Positions 1 through 6,574 of a stretch of DNA of 8,162 nt are shown here, in pieces. The stretch covers positions 1 through 8,162 of the forward strand of contig URYK01000079.1 in NCBI GenBank assembly GCA_900552125.1, in the 5' to 3' direction. Every line of letters starts with the position of its first letter. The first letter of the stretch is position 1. The stretch comes from an uncultured Solobacterium sp. Lineage in GTDB: Bacteria > Bacillota_I > Bacilli_A > Erysipelotrichales > Erysipelotrichaceae. The translations under genes and the position numbers were made by a program. The notes beneath the pieces were generated by a model. It ran no database searches. It saw nothing but the letters and a program-made list of their open reading frames with translations, and was not told the origin of the DNA.

Positions 1-149
1 AACAGGATACCTATCCGTTAGGCCACGATTTCGCTATTGCTTCCTCCATCCCATACCTCGCGATATGAAACTTGCAAGTCGCTATAAGGTTCGATGATAA
101 CTACGCCCCTAGGGACTTTCACCCTAGATATGTAACATGCCCGTCACAC
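1..149 (-). mobile_element. Group II intron, 5' end (domain I), probably class IIC; partial
   Basis: Read on the minus strand, the segment starts GTGTGACGGGCATG, matching the group II intron 5' consensus GUGYG. It is followed by the hairpin CTAGGG-TGAAAGT-CCCTAG (about 108-126), which resembles the AGGGUGAAAGUCCC element near the start of many bacterial introns, including the IIC intron of Oceanobacillus iheyensis. Further in, GGAGGAAGC and GGATAGGTATCC also resemble domain I elements of that group. The intron runs off the left edge, so the reverse-transcriptase/maturase ORF and domains V and VI are not visible. The 5' boundary (149, with 150 as last exon base) is set from the consensus. Insertion directly behind a terminator hairpin is the known target preference of class IIC introns. 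The assignment rests on remembered sequence similarity, not on a covariance-model search. Confidence 0.8.
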
Positions 150-150
150 C

Positions 151-188
151 AAGAAAGAAACCTATTTCCCTGAATAGATTTCTTTCTT
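151..188 (-). terminator. Terminator hairpin of the PTS operon; intron insertion target
   Basis: The ten bases AAGAAAGAAA (151-160) pair perfectly with TTTCTTTCTT (179-188). The stem continues with CTATT/AATAG after one mismatch, leaving a loop of about six bases. It lies six bases downstream of the permease stop codon. In the operon's direction the descending arm is T-rich but interrupted by C, and the usual uridine run is replaced by the start of the group II intron at 149. It may therefore be weakened as a terminator. The near-symmetric sequence could act in both directions. Confidence 0.75.
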
Positions 189-194
189 AAATAT

Positions 195-1616
195 TTATAG
201 TCTTGCGACTTTTATATTATTTACTAATTCATCATATTCAGGAGCATTTAAGTAATCTTCAATTGATATTAACTCTACATCAGGTTGCTTTTCTTTAACT
301 ATTTCTTTCAATGAGATGTGTGTCACAATTACATCAGCTTCATTGTTTGGTAAATCCATTACTCTTGTATGTTCAACTTTTATATCAGATATACCTACTT
401 TTTTAAGTTTTTTTGCAATTACGCTTGCTCCCATTGCAGATGACCCAAGCCCTGCATCACATACATAAACAATTTTTTTAATAGAACCATAATCTAAAGT
501 AGATTTATCTTCAAATACTGAAGAAATACGAGATTTTTTTCCTTTAAGTGATTCCATCTGTTTTGCAGCTTCTTTTAGATTTTTGTTTACATCTTCATCA
601 TTTTGTTTAGAATATTTTACAATAACAGATGCAACTAAGAAGCTAACAAGAGCAGAGGCAAGTATAGAAATTAAAATGAGTAACTGATCTCCTGCAGATG
701 CCATCATCATAATTGTGACAATACTTCCAGGCGAACTAACACCAACCAGACCTACTCCAAACAGTGTAAATAGGAATGTCCCTGTAATACCACCTGCAAT
801 TGCAGCTAATACGGTCAAAGGATTCATTAATATAAATGGAAAATAAATTTCGTGAATTCCACCTATGAAATGAATAACAGTTGCCCCATAAGCATTCGCT
901 TTTGCATTCCCTTTTCCAAAGAAACAATAAGCTAGTAAAATACCTAGTCCAGGCCCTGGATTAGATTCCAATAAAAATAATACTGATTTCCCAAATTCAT
1001 TTAATTGAGTTGTTCCTAAAGGTGTTAATATTCCTTGTCCAATTGCATTATTTAAGAATAGCACTTTAGCTGGCTCAATAAAAATTGCTGTCAATGGTAA
1101 TAGATTATTCTTTTCAAGTATTGATACACCTGCAGAGAAGAAAGAGGATAAAGATGTAATAGCTGGAGCTAACCATAAACATCCCATAACTGCTATAATA
1201 GCACCTAAAATAGCAACAGTTAAATTCCCTATCAATAATTCAAATCCTACAGGAATATATGGCTCTATAACTGAATCTACTTTCTTTAAAATCCAGGCGG
1301 ATAATGGCGCAACTATCATTGCTCCTAATAGCATAGATATATCTGCCCCAATAATAACACCCATGGTGGTAAAAGCACCAATAACAGCACCTTTTTCACC
1401 ATATACCATTTTTCCACCAGAAACCCCAATTAATAATGGCAATAAATAAGTAAGCACTGGTGTGATAAACCCTTTCAACATGTCATTCGATAGCCAAATT
1501 CCAAGAGCTGTCAAAATCCCCCATCCCATGAATGCTCCCAGATTTGGGAGCACCATAGCACTTAATTTTCCACCGAATCGTTGAGCTTTCACACGCATAG
1601 AAACTTTTTCAGACAT
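195..1616 (-). CDS. mtlA: PTS mannitol-family permease, EIICB component
   Basis: This membrane protein should import a hexitol and phosphorylate it during transport. Residues 1 to about 335 form the EIIC channel, with several hydrophobic segments. They match E. coli MtlA closely at MVLPNLGAFMGWGI (21-34), LLPLLIGVSGGK (58-69), FIEPAKVLFLNNAI (179-192) and GGIHEIYFP (252-260), where E256 corresponds to the important Glu of the GGIHE motif. After a charged linker, residues about 378-473 form the cytoplasmic EIIB domain with the phosphorylation loop CDAGLGSSAMGA and active-site Cys386. At 473 residues it ends after EIIB, as in Gram-positive MtlA, whereas E. coli MtlA (637 aa) adds an EIIA domain. 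A separate EIIA is therefore needed, and none is in this window. The ATG has the ribosome binding site GAGGAGAG six bases upstream. It lies 27 bp downstream of the dehydrogenase, probably in one operon. The family is certain, but mannitol as substrate is inferred from similarity and the neighbouring genes are atypical for mannitol. Confidence 0.93.
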   Translation of the reverse strand: MSEKVSMRVKAQRFGGKLSAMVLPNLGAFMGWGILTALGIWLSNDMLKGFITPVLTYLLPLLIGVSGGKMVYGEKGAVIGAFTTMGVIIGADISMLLGAMIVAPLSAWILKKVDSVIEPYIPVGFELLIGNLTVAILGAIIAVMGCLWLAPAITSLSSFFSAGVSILEKNNLLPLTAIFIEPAKVLFLNNAIGQGILTPLGTTQLNEFGKSVLFLLESNPGPGLGILLAYCFFGKGNAKANAYGATVIHFIGGIHEIYFPFILMNPLTVLAAIAGGITGTFLFTLFGVGLVGVSSPGSIVTIMMMASAGDQLLILISILASALVSFLVASVIVKYSKQNDEDVNKNLKEAAKQMESLKGKKSRISSVFEDKSTLDYGSIKKIVYVCDAGLGSSAMGASVIAKKLKKVGISDIKVEHTRVMDLPNNEADVIVTHISLKEIVKEKQPDVELISIEDYLNAPEYDELVNNIKVARL

Positions 1617-1643
1617 GTAATTCTCTCCTCATCTTTCTAATTT

Positions 1644-2645
1644 TTATAAATCTACTTCTTTTCCTTCTTTAATTGATCTCTCAATAGCGTCAACTACACG
1701 TAATGCATCATAAGACTGTTTTGGAGTAATTACTGATTTTGTATTTGTCGCAACATTATTAACAAATGCCATTACTTCTTCAGCTAAATCTCCACATACT
1801 TCGCCATTTACATAATACCAATGGCGTGAATCAGGATATTGAATTCCTTTTTGCGATACAAAGCGTACGCCGTAATCACAAGAATCTACATAAGCAACGC
1901 CCTTTGTTCCTACCAATTCAACTTTGTCATCAATAATAGTTGGAGAGTTTTCAGGCAATGTCCAACAAGCCTCCATACACGCAACTGCTCCATTCTCGTA
2001 AGTTACTAAAGCATAGATTACATCATTCATTCCATTTTCTTTTAGAAGTACACTTCTATTTTTAGCAAATACTTTAACAGGCTGGCATCCCATCCACCAA
2101 TTAATGTAATCAATATCATGAATCATAACATGCATACTTAAATCACTTGCGCCAATATATCTTCTAGGTCCGATAATTGGACTATTTCTTCTTACATAAC
2201 AATGAATGATATCTCCTAATTCACCACTATCTAAACGCTCCTTAATCATCGCAAAACGTGGATCAAAGCGTAACAGGAATCCTGTTGTAAATACTTTATC
2301 GTAATCTTTTGTGATTTCATATAAAGCTTTTCCATCTTCTAATTCCTTAGCTAATGGCTTTTCTAATAAAATGTGTTTATTATTCTTTACTGCTAGTTCT
2401 ACAGCCTCTCTATGAAGATTATCTGGAAGAACAATACTCACAGCCTCAATTTCTGGATTCTCAAGCATTTCCTTATAATCTTTGTACAACTTTATACCAG
2501 CAAATTCTGTTTCTAATTCTTTTCTTCGTTGATCATTAAATTCACATAACGCCATCAACTCAACTTGTGGTAATTTTTGATAAATTTGGGCATGATATGT
2601 CCCCATTTGTCCAACTCCAATAACTCCAACCTTAATCTTACTCAA
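1644..2645 (-). CDS. Gfo/Idh/MocA-family NAD(P)-dependent dehydrogenase (inositol 2-dehydrogenase-like)
   Basis: A predicted cytoplasmic oxidoreductase of 333 residues, the usual size for the family. The N-terminal Rossmann fold shows VGVIGVGQMGTYH (6-18) with the GxGxxG glycines at 10, 12 and 15. LLEKPLAK (93-100) contains the conserved EKP with catalytic/cofactor-contacting Lys96. The C-terminal domain carries HVMIHDIDYINWW (172-184), the family's active-site helix with His176. I chose the TTG at 2645 because GAGAGGAGGAATTACG lies just ahead of it and MSKIKVGVIG is the typical N-terminus. The open frame continues 43 codons upstream, but that part is unrelated to the family and overlaps the promoter region. 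The position usually holding Asp four residues before the His (D172 in B. subtilis IolG) is His172 here. It is the first gene of the operon with the PTS permease and may take the place of mtlD. Such enzymes act on inositols, sugars or sugar phosphates, so the substrate cannot be named. Confidence 0.88.
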   Translation of the reverse strand: MSKIKVGVIGVGQMGTYHAQIYQKLPQVELMALCEFNDQRRKELETEFAGIKLYKDYKEMLENPEIEAVSIVLPDNLHREAVELAVKNNKHILLEKPLAKELEDGKALYEITKDYDKVFTTGFLLRFDPRFAMIKERLDSGELGDIIHCYVRRNSPIIGPRRYIGASDLSMHVMIHDIDYINWWMGCQPVKVFAKNRSVLLKENGMNDVIYALVTYENGAVACMEACWTLPENSPTIIDDKVELVGTKGVAYVDSCDYGVRFVSQKGIQYPDSRHWYYVNGEVCGDLAEEVMAFVNNVATNTKSVITPKQSYDALRVVDAIERSIKEGKEVDL

Positions 2646-2673
2646 CGTAATTCCTCCTCTCTCATAAACTAAA

Positions 2674-2687
2674 TGTTTACGTTGACT
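2674..2687. promoter_or_regulatory. Possible catabolite-responsive element (cre) in the operon leader
   Basis: TGTTTACGTTGACT matches the CcpA consensus TGWNANCGNTNWCA at all but two defined positions. It sits between the likely operon transcription start (near 2707) and the TTG start, where a CcpA roadblock would repress the PTS operon. The match is imperfect, so this is tentative. Confidence 0.3.
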
Positions 2688-2713
2688 TAAAGCTTGTTTC
2701 AACTTACGAGTCC

Positions 2714-2742
2714 ATTGTACTAGTGAACAAATAAAAAAAACA
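2714..2742 (-). promoter_or_regulatory. Candidate promoter of the dehydrogenase-permease operon
   Basis: On the minus strand TACAAT (2714-2719) is a fair -10 box. The region about 17 bp upstream (2737-2742) is only T-rich (TGTTTT) and has no real -35 box. That fits a promoter depending on the divergently encoded activator, whose presumed sites lie directly upstream at 2752-2770 and 2797-2815. Transcription would start near 2707, leaving a leader of roughly 60 bases. The box is inferred from spacing and context. Confidence 0.4.
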
Positions 2743-2751
2743 GACAAATGG

Positions 2752-2770
2752 TTACCATATAAAATGGCAA
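2752..2770. promoter_or_regulatory. Operator-like site 1 (near-palindrome, operon-proximal)
   Basis: TTACC-ATATAAAAT-GGCAA is a dyad with one mismatch between its 5-bp arms. It is almost the same sequence, in the same orientation, as site 2 at 2797-2815. Its centre is about 54 bp upstream of the predicted operon start, a normal place for an activator site. The likely binder is the divergent PRD regulator. The sequence is not the B. subtilis MtlR site (TTGNCACAN4TGTGNCAA), though both begin with TTG/TTA and end in CAA. Confidence 0.55.
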
Positions 2771-2796
2771 ACACTCAGATTTTTTTCAAACACCTA

Positions 2797-2815
2797 TTGC
2801 CAAATAAAACGGCAA
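2797..2815. promoter_or_regulatory. Operator-like site 2 (perfect palindrome, regulator-proximal)
   Basis: TTGCC-AAATAAAAC-GGCAA has perfect 5-bp arms, or 6 bp counting the flanking A (2796) and T (2816). It repeats site 1 with a start-to-start spacing of 45 bp. It ends 10 bp before the -35 box of the regulator gene, so occupancy could also affect that gene. The PRD regulator as binder is an inference from position. Confidence 0.6.
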
Positions 2816-2824
2816 TGGTTTATG

Positions 2825-2853
2825 TTGCGCAAATGTGATATCATATATATAAT
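2825..2853 (+). promoter_or_regulatory. Sigma-A promoter of the PRD regulator gene
   Basis: TTGCGC (-35, 2825-2830) and a perfect TATAAT (-10, 2848-2853) are separated by exactly 17 bp. The predicted start near 2860 lies about 33 bases ahead of the GTG start codon. It points away from the operon, giving a standard divergent arrangement. Confidence 0.75.
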
Positions 2854-2892
2854 TAGTTTTGAAATAATATTATAGTTAGGGGGAGATTATCT

Positions 2893-4818
2893 GTGTTTCC
2901 GTATACTAGATTACATGAGTTATTTAATTATCTCACTGTAAATAAATGCTATTGCTCATCTGATACGTTAGCAAAACAATTGAAAATTTCACAGAGAACC
3001 CTTCGTAATGATATCCATGTTTTAAATGAGTCTCTTTCGCCTTATCATGCCAAAATTAAAATGAAACGAGGTCAAGGTTATTATCTAGTAACCGAAAAAG
3101 AAGAAGACTATTTATATTTAAAATCATTAACTTTTGAAAAAGATGATACGTTGGATTCAGCAGATAAAAGAATAAATCATATTCTAATAAAATTATTGTA
3201 TTCTAACAATTATTTAACTCAAGACGATTTAGCTGATGAAGTATTTGTAAGTATAAATACAATAATAAATTATTTAAAAACAATACGTTTAATATTAGAA
3301 AATTATCAATTGAAGCTCCATACGAAAGCAAATTTAGGATATAAAATTATAGGAAGTGAAATCAAGAAACGTCAATGTATCATTGATTTACTTACTTCAA
3401 CTTATCACGAGTACGAAATTATGTTCTCAAAAGAACAGATGTCTTTACTAAACAATATTAATTTAAATCATATCAAAAATATTGTTATGGACTTTAATCG
3501 TAAAAATAATGTTCATTTTTCTGACTATAATTTAAAGAACCTCATACTACATATAGCACTGGCTATTTCTAGATTACAGGTAGAGAAACCTGTTGAGGAA
3601 GCTGTAATTCCAGATGACGAATCCATAGAGAATTTATTGAATCCTTTAATCAATGAAATTGAAAATGAATTTAACATAGTTTTTAACAAAAATGAAAGAA
3701 ATTATATATATACACATTATGTATCAAATACAAACGAATTATTAAAATCACAGAATAATATAGACTATATTCGTAATTTAGTAGATAACATCATAGAGTG
3801 TATCTATGATTTATATCATTTTGATTTTCGCTCTGATATGATTTTAAAAAAAGATTTAACACATCATCTTCAATCTATTCTTAACACTAAATACTATAAA
3901 TTGAATAAAAAAAATCCATTATTAAATACAATTAAAAATAATTATATCCTTTCTTATGAAATAACTGAAACAGCTGTAAAACAAGCGATTATTGATGAGC
4001 CATTTGACCTTACAGATGGTGAAATCGCCTATATTTCATTACACATTGGTGCAGCAATAGAACGTTATTTTGATACTCGTTATTTACAGTATAAAAAAGC
4101 AATTATTGTTTATAATGGTGGATATGCAACGGGAAGTTTTTTAGAGTCTAAACTGAAGACTCTTTTTAAAGATAGTTTAGAGATTATTGGAAAGTATCCT
4201 TCCCATGAAATATCTGACATAGATTTATCCTATGTAGATCTTATCATTTCGACAGTCTCATTAAACAATATAAATAAGCCAGTTATAGTTGTTAATATTC
4301 CTTTTTTACGTAAAGATATGGAAAATATAGCCAATGCTATTACATATGAAGCTAATCATCCAATTGATAAAATAATACGTTTCTTTGATGAAGATTTATT
4401 CCTTAATACAGATGCCAATTCTAAAAATGAAATTATTCATCAGTTGTGCACATTATTGAAAAATAAAAATTATATAAATGATGATTTTGAACAAAGTGTT
4501 TTAGAAAGAGAACAAAAAATTTCTACCGCAATGGACGGAGTCATCGCACTACCTCATCCATTAAAAATTTGTTCAACTGAAAGTAAAATTGCTGTAGGTA
4601 TACTTAAAAATCCTATTGCTTGGTCTGAAAAAGATAATGCTCAAATTGTATTATTATTAAGCTTAGCCGATGATTCAAAAAAAGATATTGAAAAGTTATA
4701 TGATACATTTGTTTTAATGACTCATAATCCAACTCTTCAAAATTTATTATTCCAAGCGAAAACATTACAAGAATTTCTAAGTATACTTAAAACAAATATT
4801 GATATAGATTCTTACTAA
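2893..4818 (+). CDS. mtlR: PRD-containing transcriptional activator of the MtlR/LicR type
   Basis: A cytoplasmic activator of 641 residues whose activity should be set by PTS phosphorylation. In order it shows a DeoR-like HTH (about 5-65, with LAKQLKISQRTLRNDI), a second Mga-like HTH (about 95-155), PRD1 (about 185-285; His220, His275), PRD2 (about 295-395; His324/325, His384), an EIIB-Gat-like domain (about 401-490) and a C-terminal EIIA-like domain (about 505-635; phosphorylatable His555 in ALPHP). This order and length are those of MtlR. In B. subtilis MtlR, HPr phosphorylates PRD2 and EIIA-Mtl phosphorylates a Cys in the EIIB domain. Here that Cys position is Tyr407 (IIVYNGGYATGSF), so this control point appears lost. 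The GTG start follows TTAGGGGGAG at a spacing of 7 bases. It is divergent from the PTS operon it probably controls. The mtlR symbol is by architecture and linkage, and a LicR-type regulator of another PTS is possible. Confidence 0.88.
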   Translation: MFPYTRLHELFNYLTVNKCYCSSDTLAKQLKISQRTLRNDIHVLNESLSPYHAKIKMKRGQGYYLVTEKEEDYLYLKSLTFEKDDTLDSADKRINHILIKLLYSNNYLTQDDLADEVFVSINTIINYLKTIRLILENYQLKLHTKANLGYKIIGSEIKKRQCIIDLLTSTYHEYEIMFSKEQMSLLNNINLNHIKNIVMDFNRKNNVHFSDYNLKNLILHIALAISRLQVEKPVEEAVIPDDESIENLLNPLINEIENEFNIVFNKNERNYIYTHYVSNTNELLKSQNNIDYIRNLVDNIIECIYDLYHFDFRSDMILKKDLTHHLQSILNTKYYKLNKKNPLLNTIKNNYILSYEITETAVKQAIIDEPFDLTDGEIAYISLHIGAAIERYFDTRYLQYKKAIIVYNGGYATGSFLESKLKTLFKDSLEIIGKYPSHEISDIDLSYVDLIISTVSLNNINKPVIVVNIPFLRKDMENIANAITYEANHPIDKIIRFFDEDLFLNTDANSKNEIIHQLCTLLKNKNYINDDFEQSVLEREQKISTAMDGVIALPHPLKICSTESKIAVGILKNPIAWSEKDNAQIVLLLSLADDSKKDIEKLYDTFVLMTHNPTLQNLLFQAKTLQEFLSILKTNIDIDSY

Positions 4819-4851
4819 AATAAATTATTCTAATTTTAAATTTGAAATACT

Positions 4852-4895
4852 AAAAACTGCAAGTAATTCAGAAAAGCGATTTACCTGCAGTTTTT
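4852..4895. terminator. Bidirectional Rho-independent terminator between convergent genes
   Basis: AAAAACTGCA (4852-4861) pairs perfectly with TGCAGTTTTT (4886-4895), and the stem continues GTAA/TTAC after one mismatch, with a loop of about 14 bases. The A run on one side and T run on the other allow termination in both directions. It lies 33 bases after the regulator's stop and would also end minus-strand transcripts from the Fic region. Confidence 0.85.
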
Positions 4896-4921
4896 CTTAC
4901 TCTTTTGAACCAACACTCAAG

Positions 4922-5062
4922 CTAATTTAGGTCATCTAATTTTGAAAAAACATCTCTTAAACATGCATTCTTTTCCCATGGAAAATCCATAAAAATTTTT
5001 CTTCTTTCTGTATAGAATTCCTCTGGAACTCTGATACTAAAAAATACATTAAACCATGCTAT
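4922..5062 (-). pseudogene. Coding-like remnant of an unrecognised gene (3' end)
   Basis: This is the main content of the 309-base gap between the regulator and the Fic gene, apart from the terminator. The minus strand is open for 46 codons up to TAG at 4922-4924 and reads like real protein, with stretches such as SIRVPEEFYTERRKIF and MDFPWEKNACLRDVFSKL, rich in charged and aromatic residues. The frame is closed upstream by TAA at 5063-5065. There is no start codon with a ribosome binding site before an internal ATG. I read it as the C-terminal end of a gene whose 5' part is gone, but it could be chance. I do not recognise the family. Confidence 0.3.
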
Positions 5063-5127
5063 TTATCGCCTTTTTATATGTGGAAAACTTTTTATCAAGC
5101 CTTAAAGTGATGCTTCCTTGAGGTACA

Positions 5128-6332
5128 CTATTTCATCAACTCCCTTAATTTTTCTATATTTAATGCATAACGATATGGTTTGTGTTCTTTTTGAACTACA
5201 ATACAATCATACTTTTTATTAATTTCTTTAATTTTCTTACGGATAGTTTGTTCTGTAAGTGATGTAATTTCAGTCAATAACTGCATCGTTAAATCAACAG
5301 GAGCAAAAATCGTGCTTTCCAATAGAACCTCAAAAAACATATGATATGAAGAATCTATAATCCTATTTATACAATGTTTAATTTCAGTATATGTTTTAAT
5401 TGTTGTTAGTAATTTGTATTTTAACTCTTCTAACCCTGATAAATATATTTCTAAAAAGCTAATTATAAAAACTGTCAAATCTGATTTATTTCTTATATCA
5501 TTGGTAATCTCAAATGCTTGATAATATTTTTTGTGATTATGAAGACAAGCAATTGAAAATTGATAAGAACTCAAAATATTTAAATATTTTGATAGATACC
5601 CACTTACTAAAAAACGTCCCATTCTTCCATTTCCATTATAAAATGGATGTATATACTCAAATAAATAATGGAAAATTGCTACTCGCAAAATCTCATTTAA
5701 TTGTTCATTATTTAATATCCTTAATGATTTATCCATCATATCAATGATATTGGCTTCTCCCTCTACGCCTTTATGATAAACTTTTGTTCCTGATGCTATG
5801 TTTACGGACCTTTTCTAAATATTATTCCATCTGGCTCATCTTCTTTATTCTCTTCAATTACATCCTTCAATAAAACTTCATTATATAAATTTCTAATTTC
5901 TAAAGAAGAATTTATAATAGGAAAATCATCATTCAACAATTTATTATATTTATTGACCATTCCATAAAACCTTTTATATTTTTTTTGTTCATCATCTTCT
6001 AACAAATCTTGTATTTCTTTACGTGTACTATATATCCCCTCAATCCGATTTGAACTGCGTATTTCTTCAATAAGAGATGCTAATAAAATATATTTTTTTG
6101 AAGTACTCGACAAATTTCTTTGTGCAAAAACCTTGTCAAACCACATACTTATAGAATAAATTTTACCGAGAAGATTCACCATTTCATTATTTACTATATA
6201 AAAACATTCATAACCATTTATAAATATTCCAAGTTTCTTACTTGATTCACTGCCGAAACGTTGCACATATACTTTATTTGCTAAGCTTTCATCCATATGA
6301 AACAAGACTTTTAGACTTTTATATTCCATCAT
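5128..6332 (-). pseudogene. Fic-family (class II) AMPylase-like gene, split by one frameshift
   Basis: Fic proteins usually transfer AMP from ATP to a Ser/Thr/Tyr of a target protein. The N-terminal frame (5802-6332) encodes 176 residues, including SSNRIEG (93-99), the class II inhibitory-helix motif (S/T)xxxE(G/N) with Glu98. It ends at TAA just after FRKGP. One frame over, the protein continues without interruption through NIASGTKVYHKGVEGEANII into the second frame, which carries the complete active-site loop HPFYNGNGRMGR and a C-terminal winged-helix-like part (TEQTIRKKIKEINKKYD). Restoring one base near 5802 would give roughly 400 residues, normal for this family. The second frame has no credible start of its own: the nearest purine-rich stretch is about 17 bases before its ATG. 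The gene start is well marked by GAGGAGGAG ahead of two adjacent ATGs (6332, 6329). A sequencing error cannot be excluded; if so the gene is intact. It appears to be monocistronic. Confidence 0.85.
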
Positions 6333-6363
6333 GACTCCTCCTCGCTTTCTGTATTTTTAACAT

Positions 6364-6399
6364 AAGATATGAAAAAAACAAAATATTTTTTCATATCTT
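6364..6399. promoter_or_regulatory. Perfect 14-bp inverted repeat upstream of the Fic gene (operator candidate)
   Basis: AAGATATGAAAAAA (6364-6377) is an exact inverted match of TTTTTTCATATCTT (6386-6399) with an 8-base spacer. It lies 32 bp before the Fic start. On the minus strand TTGTTT within the repeat, followed about 16 bp later by TTAAAA/TAAAAA, could be the Fic promoter, so a repressor binding here would block it. It is not at a gene end, which argues against a terminator. No regulator gene is adjacent, so the binder is unknown. The remaining bases to 6574 are A+T-rich and show nothing further. Confidence 0.5.
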
Positions 6400-6574
6400 G
6401 TATAATATAAACATAATTCAGTTATATTATTCCATAAATTAACTACTCTGATCATCATAAAAGTATTTTGATAAAATTAAGCAATTACATCATAATAAGT
6501 TATTATTTTTTTCATATTGTCTAATAAAATTTTACATAAGTCAGTCATAAAAAAACGAAAAGAATTATTACCAA

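Noticed and set aside
131..150. GCCCGTCACACC resembles the conserved 16S rRNA 3' region
   Set aside because: Only about a dozen bases match and the flanks do not. The opposite strand fits a group II intron 5' end throughout.
736..927. 63-codon open frame inside the permease gene
   Set aside because: Out-of-frame shadow of mtlA with Cys/Trp/Arg-rich, non-protein-like composition.
2354..2539. 61-codon open frame opposite the dehydrogenase
   Set aside because: Antisense shadow of a well-supported gene, without a ribosome binding site or known motif.
2646..2774. N-terminal extension of the dehydrogenase by 43 codons to an ATG at 2774
   Set aside because: The extra residues have no family match and overlap the operator and promoter region. 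The TTG at 2645 has a strong ribosome binding site and gives the canonical N-terminus.
2770..2815. Sigma-54 promoter for the PTS operon (TGGCA followed by TTGA on the minus strand)
   Set aside because: The spacing between the GG and GC elements is wrong, and the regulator lacks a sigma-54-interacting AAA domain of the LevR type.
5128..5739. The second Fic frame as an independent 203-residue gene
   Set aside because: Fic-like sequence continues in the same frame upstream of its first ATG to the break near 5802, and there is no properly spaced ribosome binding site.
5514..5747. 77-codon open frame opposite the Fic gene
   Set aside because: Antisense to the Fic active-site region, with no independent support.
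5795..5815. Programmed -1 ribosomal frameshift in the Fic gene
   Set aside because: The bases around the break (AGA AAA GGT CCG TAA) hold no X-XXY-YYZ slippery heptamer, and I see no strong downstream hairpin.
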